Assembly: GCF_051020985.1 (NCBI RefSeq) | Contig: NC_135001.1 | Coordinates: 17,725,896 to 17,789,895, forward strand | Reading direction: 5' to 3' | Length of the DNA stretch: 64,000 nucleotides | Source of the DNA: Nomia melanderi | Taxonomy: Eukaryota > Arthropoda > Insecta > Hymenoptera > Halictidae | In this document: piece after piece, positions 13,501-25,834 of the stretch | Layout: each line of letters begins with the position of its first letter | How positions within the stretch are numbered: the first letter of the stretch is position 1 | Made by a program: the position numbers and the translations under genes | Notes under the pieces: generated by a model | The model's input: only the letters and a program-made list of their open reading frames with translations | Databases searched by the model: none | Told to the model about the DNA's origin: nothing

Positions 13501-15593
13501 TCTAATCGAAATCGTTACAACTGGAACCCTTCGTTGTACTCAGAATGTATAAAATTTTACGTGCCGTTGAGTAAATGAAAAATGCACTCTTTCACGAGTA
13601 TTTGTGTAAGAAATGTTTATGTCACAAATATTTGTATCATAAATATTTTACAGAAGATATATATCTATATGTTTCTTCTTCTATTCTTGGTATTTTCAAT
13701 AAAACTGAAATATAATACTAATAACAACATCAATTAAAAGGAATAATTCTAAATTATAGACGTTATTTTCTAATAATATTGTATAATTTCTGAGATCAGT
13801 GATAATGTGAATTCTTTGTACTTTATTTCGATATATAAGTTGAACAATAAACAATGATAAGTATGTTTAAATCTTTTAAAGCATTTTTTTTTGTTAAAAT
13901 GCTGTTTTTAAAAATAAATACTTAAAATTTCTCAAGACTTATGGGCCATTATTAAGAATTGAGCATAATATTTTTTAACAAAATTTCCTAATTCTTCCTA
14001 AAGAAATTTTTACATAAAAATTATACTTCTGTATTCAAGTGATCACTATTATCCGTCTTTTTATTTTAAATGATATCTATCTATATCTAATTATTTAAAA
14101 CAAATTTCGATTTATCATATTTTCAATACTCGACTATGGTCCTTATTTGCTGTAATGTTTTGACACGAGTAAGATCCTTCTTTAGTGTGATCGATCCTTC
14201 ACATATCGATCGTATCCCCTTAAAATTGTCGTTTTTCCCTGAGAAAGTTAACCAGCGAAAACGTGCTCAGCCTCAAGTGCTCGTTCCCGTTGCAACTCCA
14301 ACATCTGCAAGCTCGGACACTGTTATCGTTTTGTGTGCTTGACCACCTTCACTTTCACTGGTCCCTGGGGTATTATCGCTGTGTAAAAACGTCTCACCTT
14401 TTGATCTATTTCCGACCGTTTCTTCAATATAAAGTGTTAATATGTAGAGAAAGATTTCAGATATAAATCTGATAAAGATGTTATTTTATTTGCGTAAAAC
14501 TAAAATGAATTCACTATGTATAAAATAAAATAACAAATGTTAATAAACATTCAGTTTGTTTGAAAATATTACCAACTTTTATTAACAGTCTAAAATTTAT
14601 GTTACAAGCGGAATTCTTGAGTTTTGTATAATAATAATATTTTATATAATAATATACAATAATGTCAAATATTTTCTTGAGAACTGTATCTCACATAAGT
14701 TTCATGAAAATCTTATTATATAAATATAATAAAAACATAAGTACAAAACCCACACGCGTATCAAAATTAAAATATCCCAGCGAAGCGACAGACTAGGCCT
14801 AAGTTTATACTTCGTCAAAATATTATTGTAAGGTTATTGTTAATATTCGCACCTTTATGTAAATAACTGTATTATGTTTTCAAATGAAAACCTTTCCAAA
14901 ACAGAGTTAATCTCCAAAGTGATCAATAATATTGTGTAAACGATCTTCTTCCCTGTATCTTCCGGATAGAAAAAAGGTTTATTAAATACCGTGTAATCGA
15001 TTTTCACATAAATGTTTAAAAGAGTACGTTTTGTTTGGTTAAAGTAGACGAACCTCTTTTCACTTGATGTTCTTTTAAAGAGATTTTCTTGAGTCCTTTC
15101 TAAGCTGCTGTGTACACCGGTTGAAGGGTGAGTGTACTTTCACTCTCTTCAAGTGAAGTTACACGTAGAGGCACTTAAAGATGAATGGGCAAGAGCGGTT
15201 GTGACACCTATGCACACATACGAGCGCTCGTACACCTACACCTATACATGTATCGTTCATTCATTCATATGTGTCCTCTTGTACAAACTCCTGGCATATA
15301 CGTGTGCAGTATGCACGTACACACACACATGCGTGCTGACACGTGGTGATAGCTGAAGATGCACGCTCCCAGAAACCGTTCTATAGAAACGCAGGATACG
15401 CCTGCGTTCATCAACTATTATTATTGACACGAGGACAGATCTAAAGACCAATGTAGGGTGTCACGTGCCTGTAATCGGCGTGCATGCGTGCATCTATCGA
15501 TTGATTTTCATGATTGCATTTGGCTTCTTGTTGGATATCAAGTTTCAGTTTCAGGTTCATTAGATTGACAATTTTCCTGACTCTGTTCACCAG
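10522..15593. other. AT-rich stretch without a supported gene
   Basis: I see no recognisable gene. Small GC-richer patches occur at 12240-12430 (ending in a polypyrimidine-CAG that could be an acceptor), 14160-14345 and 15120-15480. The last carries CA/TA-type microsatellite sequence (about 15205-15335, including ACACACACAC). Confidence 0.4.
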
Positions 15594-15787
15594 TTAACTG
15601 CGTTCGACGAATATACACGTCATCTTAAAACTGTAAATGGTGCCAACTTTATCAACGATGGGTGATTTATGTTTTTAGACAAGAAGTGCATTTGGCCTGC
15701 ATTTGACCGGTATACACTTCATTATTTGATTTTATTGCGCGCGCTATAAGAGATTTTCGAAACTAAATTCCGCACTTAACGAGTTAA
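15594..15787. mobile_element. TTAA-flanked MITE, TGCGTTCG family
   Basis: A short non-coding element starts TTAACTGCGTTCGACGAAT and ends CACTTAACGAGTTAA. Diverged relatives are visible at 35774-36013, 60960-61216 and 62490-62705, sharing a 5' part around CGTTCGACGA and a 3' part with GAGAGATTTTCGA and AAATTCCACAG. TTAA at both ends suggests piggyBac-type mobilisation (inference). Confidence 0.6.
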
Positions 15788-18700
15788 TTGTTGAAGTAAT
15801 TATCAGAGCTAATCCAGCCATTTGTTTAAGAAAGTTTCTAATGAATTGATGGTAACATTCGGTTATTTAAAAAGTCTTCTCGTTATTTTTAGTGTGACGT
15901 TAGTATATAAGTAAGTACTAAAAATAAGGGAATGAAGATACTGATAAGTACATTGCAAGAAGTTGATGTTCAAAATTGACAATATACGGTGTAAAGAACT
16001 CAGATTTTATAAACTGAAAATCTGTAGTTTATGTACAGGATGAAAAATGGTTGTGGAAGATATTTATCTGGGTTAGCTCTGATAATTATTTCAATAATTG
16101 ACAGGGTTAGGAAAATTCTCACTGAAATTGTAAATATGACAAGAAGGAACGCACCAAAAATGTTTAATAACTAATAGAGTCATCTGTCAATTCTCTCATT
16201 TTTGAGCAATTTTGCATTTTATTTGAGGCGTATTAAAGATACTTACCTTTTTTTACAGTTTTCTCTATTCATAGATAACTAGGTTTTTCATTTCTAGCAG
16301 AAATACTCATTCCGAATTTGTAGAATTTCTATGTAGAAAATTTTATATTTTCGGGAAGCTAAAGTCGTAAATGTCAATTACATTTTAGACAGCACGTTTG
16401 AGATTTTATTGTGACAAAAATACTTTAATCCAAAATCGTTGATTTTATGATTAAAATATGAACTGAAATGTTAGTTTGACTTTCATATGTGATATTATCT
16501 GACGTTACAGTTATATATGAGTTACTCTTTGCTTTTATTTATAAAGTCGTAATAATATAAAAATGCACTTGCTAATAAGTAATGTTAAACATCTAGTAAC
16601 ATATCCCTTATTCGCCCAGTCATTGGCAAAGTTTAAAATATGAACCACATTTACAAATATCATATTTTCTACCCATATTTTTATATAATTCATGTAAACT
16701 GATTCTCCGTATCTCATTATTCTCTTGCAAAGTGAAAAGTATACATTTCTTGAATTTCATTCAAATTATTTTCCATACAAGTATTAAAAGAACATTCATT
16801 ATAAATAATATCACTGCCTAATTACCATGTATTGTAACTTTTAATTAAGTGAACATACGTTTAATTGTATATATATAGTAATGAAATGATTATGTAGATA
16901 AATTATATTAAATTATTTTATTTTCGAATACATTTGATAGAATTTTCATAGTTTATTTATTATATCAATAAAACAATAAATTATTTTTAATATACGAACA
17001 ATTTTAACTGTTTCACTTTCCTAAACCTCTTCGTTCTTCAAAGCATATTTTTAACTAGTTTCCATTTTACTTTGAAATATTGTGTTTTCTATTGAATTCT
17101 TTGTGCTGAATTTAACGAGAACCCAACAATGCACATGTATGTGTGTGTACGTTTCAAATGTGTAAATCTTTAATCGACCTGAAAATTGGAATTTCTGTGG
17201 TTGCTTCAAAGAGGTATGAAATTCTTTTTTTACAATTGACAAAAAGTAAATTTACAAACGCGTCGCGTTTCATACGTTAATTCAGCATTAACTTAGATAT
17301 AACCTTATCGCGACACAAAGTGTATTACATTTTACTTTTCAGAGTAACTTTCAAAGAATTATAACTTTTGACATAAAGTCTATAAAAAAAGGTAAAAGAA
17401 TAATTTCATTTCTACCATTTACCGTCTCGCAAAAATCACAATACAATATTTTAAATATCCATTGAGTTAAATAATTATGTCATACTATAAAACAATACAA
17501 CGAAGTTGTTCTAACAATATTATTTGCCAGTGAATGTCACACGATATTATACACTTAATAACAATTGATTTGATTCTGCTGCAAATCAAACATTGGCTTC
17601 AAATAGGGCAATATGATTCATATAATGAAACCATAAATATTTTTAGCAAATAGAATGGTAAGGGAAGTTCATTGAGCATAAAAATTTAGCTCACCATTTC
17701 CAAAGCATCGAAACAAACTGCGAGTCCAATGCTCGAGGTGTAATCAAGTCTAGATGGCTCGTACTGATTGACAATTTTCCATGGCCTCTTCACCCTCCGG
17801 TACCCTTTCCTACGATCACCACACCTCACACTATCCATCACTTCAATACCCTTTTGAAATCACGTTTCGTTTCTGTTGCAAATAAAGCCGCATTCATACT
17901 AATCATTATAGTCGCAATAAAATGATTACTTAAACAAATCCGAATGAAATCAACTTACTGTTGCGTACCAAGAACGAACAGATAAAAATACTCTGCATTT
18001 TTGTTACATAAATTTTCAACATTAGAAATTTTGTTGCACAACTACAGCAGGAAATTAATTCTAACACGCCTGATTCTGATATTCTTCGATAGAACTCAAA
18101 AACCAAAATAATTCACAATGATTTAGATTATACGTAGCGAGAATACTATTCGCAAACATTATCTTTTTGTGCTATATTGAAAAAGTTACTTTAACATTCA
18201 ACGTATTTTTAACATTAACGCGCACATAACATTGATAAAGGACGAACGTGATAGCTCAAAAGCTAGTTTTCTAAGAATCCTTTACAATAACTTTTGGAGA
18301 AATTGAATATATTTCAAAGTAGAGATTGCAAATTATTTCTATTGCACGTGGTGGAAGATATACTTTTTAATTTGATGAATTTCAATCGAAAGCAGGGAAT
18401 GTATACAAGGAAGTAGAATTTAATTAAAAGATGCATTTATAAGATAACAGTGAACGATATTGCATTTGAGCCTACCACGATCGGTATCACGTTCCGTGTA
18501 ATGAACTTGCTGAAAATGAAAATGTAAGACAGGACAGAATAGCAGGGTCTGGAAGCGGCTTAATAGAGTCAAGTGCCGGACGAGAAAGAACGAATAAGAA
18601 AAAAAGACAAGCTGTGTCATCTGAAAATTGGAATATTCGTTCGCTCGATGGCAAGCCCCGCTTACTATTCGTTTAGAGATTGGTGTACAATTGAACATAC

Positions 18701-21104
18701 CGTACTTTGGGATCTTTCGGATTAAATATGACGAAATTAACAATGATGTATACTCTCATTTGACTTATTGAAAGTGAGCGCTTGTTTAAATTGTTATAGA
18801 AATTATTAAAACCACGAATTATTAGTTATTTCTGCACTCAGAATATTTTTCAATAAATGTTTCCTTCTGAGACCAAAATATTATATTATAACTGTCGCTA
18901 CGTCGTTATTATTAAAGTTTTAACATGACACACCTCGTACAGCATGGATCAGCAATTATTGTCGCTTTAATTGTTTCAAAAGCTACGTTGATTAGAACAA
19001 TATGCCCTTTTTTGTGAATAGTCACTTGGGAAACTTGGAAATTATTTTGCTTTTAATAACATTGAATATATCTTTCTCCTAGCCGTTAATGCATGACACA
19101 AACGTATTAACACAAAAACAAATGATCTATAGAAACAAAACAATTACATTAGTATCACTATTAAAATAAGATTTATTCATTATCAAAAGTTGTATTGTTA
19201 AAATTGTAAAAGTATTTTTTAAAATATTTTTTTTGTAATAAATTCTTTACTTTTTCCTTCCAATCGATTCCATTTACAATAAAAATTGTTTTATCCTTTA
19301 ATGATTCTTTTAAACCTCATTTATTTAAAGAATATTCATTTAATTATTACAATTTACGAATTAATCCAGGAACTGGCAACGGATAACTCACTGATAGAGA
19401 TAGGTTCGATAAAAACAAAGGAATAGTAGTTTGGTTTTTATAACGAACAATTTTCATTTCTTCGGACTATCGTTTCTTCGCTATTGACGAATCTCTTTGA
19501 GGATCGACAAATGTAAATACGTAGTCTTTTTACAGCCCTCCAAAGTTTGCCGCCCTAAACACAGTAAGCTCTTGAGCTACAATAGCATTGAACAATGGAC
19601 GCTCGGATTAAGATGTAAATTAGTTCATAAGTCACAACATTATGCAATTGTCAGCTGCCGTGAAATACCCATTGTTATGCCAATAAACTTGAAAGATTCA
19701 AGCGACGAGTTACGAATCGAAATGGCTTTCCAGCTTATCAATATTTCTGGCCGTGGTATTATTGAAAAATATTGTTCGAGTCTTGAATTGTTTCCAATTG
19801 AAATTGTTTCTGTAAGAATTGTAGTTTTAGTAGAATAAAAAATATGATGATAATATTTATATTATTCCTTTAGGAATTTTATTAAATTACTTTTCATTTG
19901 AGGTTGATACATATCATCGAATATCATTTTCATTATATGCGAGTTAAACATTACATGTTCCCCCTGTGTGCATTCCCTGCATAAATCAGTTGTGTCCATC
20001 AGAAAACGTTGAATAAAATTGAATTGATTTTATAAAATTTTAAAAATATTAAACCTTAAAAGTGCTTGAATATTAATTTCCTATATTGTGAAGAGAACGT
20101 AAATTTTATTTTATCGTAAATCTGAAAGATTAAACGTTTGTTAAAAATGTTACGTTAAATGTTTTGCGATAAATGTCTATTAACATGTTCGTTACGTTTA
20201 TAAATGACCAATTTCTAATGAATAATATTTAATAATTTTTGTATTTACCCGTATTAAATTTTCACTAATCTTTAATTACACATATATATGACATTTTAAC
20301 TTAGGGAAATAGTTTTAATGTAAATAAAGTTTCCAATATTATAATAAATACTAATATTGTAAAATTGCATGACAATATATGTTTCTTGTTCTGAATAGAT
20401 TATTATTTTCTTACTATATAAATTCTTTTTATTCCTTTCATAGATCATGGCTTTCAATAAAAAACATGACTTATTATAATTATAATTATATAACATAAAA
20501 TATTTATAGAATAACAAGCTCAATGTGTTATTACACAATGTTTGAAATTCATAAATTTATAAATAAACATTTTAATAGTGCAGTTGTTATTTCAAGAAAA
20601 CGATGGTTTAATCGTACATAGTTGTGTACAATGATTAAACAACGTAATAGTACTTAGTAGATCATTGAAGTTAATCAATATCAGTTAGAGGGAAATACTG
20701 TTTTCTTACTTGCTACACAAGTATATGTATGTCATTGTAACATTGATACGCACACATTTTACTTATACTACATGAATGCCATAGGTCACTAGGTCGATGT
20801 TTTTGATTTCTAATAAAACAGTGACGTACTCGCGTATCACTTTTCTTTCCGTAAGCATGTAATATCTACATTTATATTTAACATTGAAGTTATCATATTA
20901 AATACATTATATACATACCTTGTAATAAAGATTACATTTTATAACATTAATATTTCACACACTCGTTACTTACGTTTCCAACACATTCACTGTGCATCAA
21001 GTTGTTAAACAATTTAAAGTAATCTATATATTATAATGTATATAATATCGATACATTTATGTGCAGTTTTGTTTCAGCAAATTCTTCAGATTATACTAGA
21101 GACA
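15788..21104. other. AT-rich stretch without a supported gene
   Basis: No gene is recognisable on either strand. A 107-codon minus-strand frame at 18420-18743 and a 113-codon plus-strand frame at 19497-19838 lack family features. A GC-richer patch occurs at 17700-17880. Confidence 0.4.
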
Positions 21105-21292
21105 TTAGTATCTAAAAATGAATTTATAAGCTTGATCAGTGAGACAGCACTGTATCACTGGAAATATATCGATGCGCAGTCTTTGAATAGCGTTAGTTTG
21201 AGTCGGTAGCGGCAGTGAGTTCATCCAATAATCGATTTTGTGCCTTCGTTCTTTTAGTTCCAACGTTTTCTGTTCCGCTTCTAGCAATGCAA
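21105..21292 (-). CDS. Candidate terminal exon of an unknown protein
   Basis: On the minus strand, after a possible acceptor (AAAATAG), the frame reads ALLEAEQKTLELKERRHK then IDYWMNSLPLPTQTNA and stops at 21105. The first part is a charged, heptad-like segment (L/L/E/L/L spacing) suggesting a coiled coil, followed by a proline-rich turn. The mix of residues looks selected rather than random, but I cannot name the family. It lies 650 bp from the Kazal-like gene and on the opposite strand. Confidence 0.35.
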
Positions 21293-21943
21293 CTATTTTA
21301 CACGACGTGTATCATTTGTATGTTCACAGAACTATATAACTATATTTTAGACTTTTGCTCTATTCGAGGCGTGAATCTGATACAAAAGTGATTTTGATAT
21401 TCTTTAGAAAATCCAATGAATTTTTAGAGAAAAATGTTGTATTTTATGAAGTACAGCGAATAATAATATTACGTTTAATTATCGGAAATACTTTAAACGT
21501 TTTAAATACTTATCGACATTTTACGTAACGATCAGAGCGAATTTTTAATTTTATTTAAAAGGCAATTACAGTTGCATTTTCCGTTTTGCCGTACCATGAT
21601 TAAATATATTATAATTAATTAAATACTTATTGGAATATTCAACTTTAAACAGCATTCATTTTAATCTATAAAGTTCGTCATGTTCTCTGCTTAAAGATAA
21701 TAATAATATAAATAATTAATCCAGAAAAATCCAAATTTTATTTTTCAAAAATCTACATGTTAAGTTCATATTTTTTTCCATCGGTTAATTCTATTTTCAT
21801 TTACAGATTAAAGAAAGTTACCGCAAATTTCCATGTCCATTAGCATTCTGTATATAGCACATGTGTAACAATAACAAATTTTGTACGTAGATGTATTACA
21901 ACATTTTTACGCAAATGTAGTATTCTTTATTTAGTATTTATAG

Positions 21944-22341
21944 CTGGCATGGCACGTAGTGGCAATTCCACTGAAAATGAAGTTGCCTGTGACTGTCAAC
22001 ATTGTGACGAGGAGGCAAAAGACGAAATACAGGAAAAAGACGAAGAAGCAACGACACCGGCGTTGTACAAAGAAGATAGTGACGGTGATGGCAATCGAAT
22101 TATTTGCGCCCGAGATCGTGATTTCAATGACCGAACATTTCCGAGTGTTTGTCACATGTTGTGCTACAATCGCTGTTTAATATTGCGACGCTCGACTGTT
22201 ATAGAAAACAGTACGAAGAGAAACGTTGTGACCGCGTATAGAAACAGTGAGTATTCACGGTAAACTTTTACTTTCTCTTATTTAATTAGCTTGCTTCATT
22301 GTATTTTAGATTATTACAAATTACGCGACGGTGCTTGTTGA
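21944..22341 (+). CDS. Small Cys-rich Kazal-like protein, 3' two exons
   Basis: Exon 21944-22246 follows a good acceptor (TATTTATAG) and ends AACA|GTGAGT. A 63-bp intron ends TATTTTAG, and exon 22310-22341 finishes the frame with YYKLRDGAC and a TGA stop. The split codon (A + AT) restores Asn, and the very short second exon supplies the last cysteine, which supports the model. The acidic N-terminal stretch has ACDCQHCDEE; then comes ICARDRDFNDRTFPSVC followed by HMLCYNRC. This resembles the Kazal core (VCGsDgkTYxNxCxLxC, ending in DGxC). Kazal domains are secreted protease-inhibitor or follistatin-like modules. The in-frame ATG at 21949 has no signal peptide after it, so a 5' exon with the signal is probably unlocated upstream (exon phase needs one preceding base). 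The gene looks real; the Kazal label is a family inference with an atypical, insert-bearing spacing. Confidence 0.65.
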
Positions 22342-23839
22342 GAAATACTTTCCAGCCTACGTATACCCGCAATTATAGTGAACCGTAGCGAAGAAAATTG
22401 CATTGAGGTTAGTTCATTTTTTTCTTATATCGACGTGTATATTTTGAGGATCATACAATCGGCTTATATATTTTTATAATAAAGACAAATTATTATGGAT
22501 TCGTATTATTACCATTCATAAGTCAGATTTCTGTATTGAACATTAAATTATAAAAGTGATTACCATGAGAGCTTCGTGCGTGATGTTTAAGAACATAAAT
22601 TAATGTTTGGCTTACGAATGAAAGTAATTTTACAATGTAACATCATGTATCATGCATGGTCATATGGTTCATGTGTCGATTCAGTCGATATGTTAATATT
22701 TAATGTTTGGCTGATTTTACATTTATTGCATGAAAATAAAAATTTGTATAATTGTTTTATTATCGTCAACAGGTGATGCGTATATGTGATATGTTAAATC
22801 TTGGTAAATGCGAAGTTTCGGATCGGAATGTTAAGATGATTAAAGGACTCTGTCTTTTCTAATAAAAAAAAGGAAACAAAATTATAATGTCATATTATAA
22901 GGAAAATAATTTGTGTAGCTTTATTTATTTAATAACTTTCTATGTAATTTAAAATTATAAAAGCAGCATTAAACGTTCTTTTAATAAAAGGAAATATACT
23001 TAAAATAGTTGATCTCAATTTTTTATTTTCTCCTCAAAACATTATCGGACTAATAATAAATGTAATAAAATGTTAACTTTCCTCGTATTTATTACATGCA
23101 CGTATAAAATATTTGTTATTAAATGTATATAACTTACACGATTATATTATTTATCTATTATAAATTATTAACATGAAAGTATTGAACAAATTCCATCAAA
23201 TTATACGTATTTGACAATATCATTCCGACGATTTCGTAAACATTTTGTTAACTTAATAAAAAATTCGGTAATGACTACAACTAAAATAAATATGTAAAGG
23301 TACAAGTACGGTACATACATGTACACCAGAAAGTTTAAAACCACTTTTTCAAAAATATACTTAATTTATTACGGTAGCACGTTTTATAAAGATAAATACA
23401 TAATATTCATTATCCATTTCCTTTTAATGATGCTCCTACACATCTACATTAAACCCTGTTTTCATTGTATGTAAATTAAATTTGACTTACTTTCACTTAA
23501 AACAAAAGTTAAACAACTAAAGGATATTACTATTTACGAAAATACAAAACAATAATAAAGGCAATTGGGGAAGCTTATATCATATTTTTGGGAAAGAAAT
23601 CATAGGACAAGGGGTTAATTTCAATATATCGACTATGCTCGAATCTTAAGAAGTGTACAACTATGTTGCTTCATTTTTCTGAACACATAAGTCTGTACAA
23701 ATTTTTCAGTGGTCGGAAACTTTCCACTGGCAGCTACACATCCATGTCTATGGGGTTGAAGGGTAACTTGTTACGTGGAGTTAACCGTTGTCGGTTTAGT
23801 TCAGAAACTCGTCGCTATGTTGCGTGCTGACGGATTCCT
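22342..23839. other. Intergenic DNA between the Kazal-like gene and the first U1 gene
   Basis: The stretch is AT-rich with no supported gene. Composition becomes richer in G+C from about 23700 as the U1 promoter is approached. Confidence 0.5.
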
Positions 23840-23860
23840 TTTCTCGCTTCTGAAATTAGT
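23840..23860 (+). promoter_or_regulatory. PSEA-like snRNA promoter element, U1 copy 1
   Basis: The element begins TTTCTCGCTTCTGAAATTAG at -61 from the U1 5' end. Three other U1 copies carry a matching block at the same distance. Insect snRNA genes use a proximal sequence element A bound by SNAPc at about this position. Confidence 0.8.
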
Positions 23861-23900
23861 ATCCCGATGTAAGAAGTACTGTGGCGACGGGGTTGAAAGC

Positions 23901-24062
23901 ATACTTACCTGGCGTAGAGGTTACCGTGATCACGAAGGCGGTTCCTCCAGGGTGAGGCTCTTCCATTGCACTACGGTTGAGCTGACCCCTGCGAATATCC
24001 CTAATGTGGATATCTCGGACGTACAATTTTTGTTAGTCGGGACTGCGTTCGCGCTCTCCCGG
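23901..24062 (+). ncRNA. U1 spliceosomal snRNA, copy 1
   Basis: This RNA is the core of the U1 snRNP, which pairs with 5' splice sites. The 5' end ATACTTACCTGG contains the splice-site-pairing ACUUACCU. Stem-loop I has GATCACGAAGG (U1-70K-binding loop), stem-loop II has ATTGCAC (U1A-binding loop), followed by CTGACCCCTGCGAATATCCC. The Sm site is AATTTTTG and the terminal hairpin is GACTGCG-TTCG-CGCTC. The 162-nt length fits the family (about 164). Downstream AATTGAAAAAATAA may be the 3' processing box. This copy shares its 3' flank with copy 4. All functional parts look intact. Confidence 0.97.
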
Positions 24063-24063
24063 A

Positions 24064-24655
24064 TAATTAAATTGAAAAAATAATTACATTATTGAAACAG
24101 GCTGTTGTGTTTTTTAAATTTAGAAGCATTTCTTGATCTTTGTGCAAAGTAAGTCTGTTTATAAATATTGAATTTTATTTGGAAATCAATTTTCTTTTGA
24201 ATAAAAAAGTTATATGTAGTTTTATAAATATTGGTTTATTGAACATAATCGTTGAAGTAGACATTTTTCTTTGCTGTAAAAGTGAGTTACTGGCTATAGA
24301 ACATATCGAAAATTGAATATTTTATGATATAAAATAATGTGGTGACGAACAGCAATATATTACACAATTTTAAATTACACAATATTAATTTAACATTATT
24401 ATACAATATGAAATCCTCTACAGATAAGTGTTGTTAGATTCTAGCATACTTTGATGAATACAATATCGGTTTCGAATTTTCAATATTTTAGACGCTTCCT
24501 AGATTATATTATAAATTTTTTAGAATTTCTTCCCCATGTCTTTCTGATTCATCCTTACAATATTAGTTCGAAATTTTCGAATTTTAAACGTTTCCGAAAA
24601 TTACATTATAAATTTTCAACAATCCGTCTTCGTGTCTTTCTGATTCATCCTACCA
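24064..24655 (+). repeat. 3'-flank duplication of U1 copy 1 (pairs with 31240-31810)
   Basis: The sequence directly after U1 copy 1 recurs after U1 copy 4 with only scattered substitutions and small indels. Shared stretches include GCATTTCTTGATCTTTGTG, GCTGTAAAAGTGAGTTACTG and CCTCTACAGATAAGTGTTG. U1 gene and 3' flank were therefore duplicated together. Confidence 0.88.
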
Positions 24656-24699
24656 ATGGTACCTAGCCATGCCTCTACGTACATTCTTCTTCTATTTTT

Positions 24700-24843
24700 G
24701 GAGACGGTACTCGTATTACACTATTATCTAACCTCTGATGTTACTAAATATTTCAATGCAATATAAATTTTCTTATTGTAATTGTTTTCAAGCAATTTGG
24801 AAGCTCCGGTCATCGGTGACCACCGCGGCAGTCAACGGGTTAA
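24700..24843. mobile_element. 3' half of a TTAA MITE (CACGTT-related)
   Basis: The block ends CATCGGTGACCACCG then CGGCAGTCAACGGGTTAA. A close relative ends at 49618 with ATCGGTGACCACCG and the same layout. No matching 5' terminus is visible, so both look truncated; the left boundary is approximate. Confidence 0.5.
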
Positions 24844-24883
24844 CAGTGGAATTTAGTTTACAAAATGACATTTGACGATTAAA

Positions 24884-25012
24884 ATGATACTCTGTAATGT
24901 TTATAAGGAATTTGTAGGAATTTTAGAATTAATTCATCTTGAGCAATTGGTTTAACACGTTTTCGACCAGCGTTTGTTTCAGTAGCAATCGTAAAATAGT
25001 AAAATAAAAACA
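24884..25012. repeat. Inverted dispersed copy of 36020-36150
   Basis: The block with AATTCATCTTGAGCAATTGG and TTTAACACGTTTTCGACCAG is present as its reverse complement at about 36020-36150. It spans a TTAACACGTTT terminus and its flank, so part of the host flank is duplicated along with transposon sequence. Confidence 0.75.
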
Positions 25013-25188
25013 TTACAACTTTCGTAGATATTTAAAATTTAATGCTGCAAATAGCGTTCCAATTGTTCTATCATCTCAAAGTTTCATGAAAATGTGACTT
25101 ACGCTAATTGACACTAATTGACCTTTTTGTATACAAGCAGAAGTGTATTGCCATTGTAACGTTCATAAGAATCCATGTAGTGCTCCTG

Positions 25189-25230
25189 TTAACCTTTGCA
25201 CTCCGTTGGCTCTGCTATAGAGCCATAATG
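25189..25230. mobile_element. Solo 5' terminus of a CCCTTTGC-type TTAA MITE
   Basis: TTAACCTTTGCACTCC is followed by the small palindrome GGCTCTGCTATAGAGCC, the same terminus-plus-hairpin layout seen in the complete elements at 32.2 and 34.8 kb. I see no partner terminus. Confidence 0.45.
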
Positions 25231-25531
25231 TGCATTACGGTTCTGATGATCAATTATCAATTGTAAAATACTTCTCTTTTTACTCGAATAACGCAAATTG
25301 ACAAAAGAAATTAAGAGACGTGGAATCCATGAATATTTATTATTTTTTCTTTTTCGTATAGAAATAACTTAGGTTCTTCCAATTATATGAAATCTAGTTA
25401 AGAGTAAAACGATTATATTTATTCCATAAATTTTTATTTAATTCAGCACCTGGATGTATCGTGATATGCGAGCTACAAATATGAACAGTAGTACTCAAAA
25501 TTGCCGGCAGGGTGCGTCGCCGATGAAGGAA

Positions 25532-25552
25532 TTTCTCGCTTTCAAAAGTGTG
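25532..25552 (+). promoter_or_regulatory. PSEA-like snRNA promoter element, U1 copy 2
   Basis: TTTCTCGCTTTCAAAAGTGT starts at -61. Upstream GTGCGTCGCCGATGAAG also matches the copy 4 promoter (GTGCGTCAACGATGAAG), so homology extends beyond the element. Confidence 0.8.
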
Positions 25553-25592
25553 CTGTCTAGAAGTCAAGTTACGCCTCGAAGCGGCGGAAAGC

Positions 25593-25754
25593 ATACTTAC
25601 CTGGCGTAGAGGTTACCGTGATCACGAAGGCGGTTCCTCCAGGGTGAGGCTCTTCCATTGCACCAAGGCTGAGCTGACCCCTGCGAATATCCCTAATGTG
25701 GATATCTCGGACGTACAATTTTTGATAGTCGGGACTGCGTTCGCGCTATCCCGG
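25593..25754 (+). ncRNA. U1 spliceosomal snRNA, copy 2 (variant)
   Basis: The 162-nt gene has the intact 5' ATACTTACCTGG, U1-70K loop GATCACGAAGG and Sm site AATTTTTG. It differs from the other copies in stem-loop II (ATTGCACCAAGGCTGAG instead of ATTGCACTACGGTTGAG), after the Sm site (GATAG instead of GTTAG) and in the last hairpin (CGCTATCCC). The ATTGCAC core needed for U1A is kept. It may be an expressed variant or an early pseudogene; the intact promoter element favours expression. Confidence 0.94.
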
Positions 25755-25834
25755 ATAAATTAATTAAAAAAGTAAATACCTTTGTTTTAACTTTTTGAAC
25801 TTTGTAGGCTTCAGTATTGCACCAGTTTATAATA

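Noticed and set aside
19497..19838. 113-codon plus-strand frame
   Set aside because: Length is possible by chance over 64 kb; no domain, and the sequence after it shows no gene-like features.
24451..24666. Duplicated 71-72-codon frames after U1 copies 1 and 4
   Set aside because: The similarity is explained by the DNA-level flank duplication; the frames begin and end differently and are Phe/Ile-rich in the way AT-rich DNA gives.
25548..25763. Open frame over U1 copy 2 (and similar frames over copies 1 and 3)
   Set aside because: The frames follow the U1 snRNA sequence itself, so they are by-products of a structured RNA gene.
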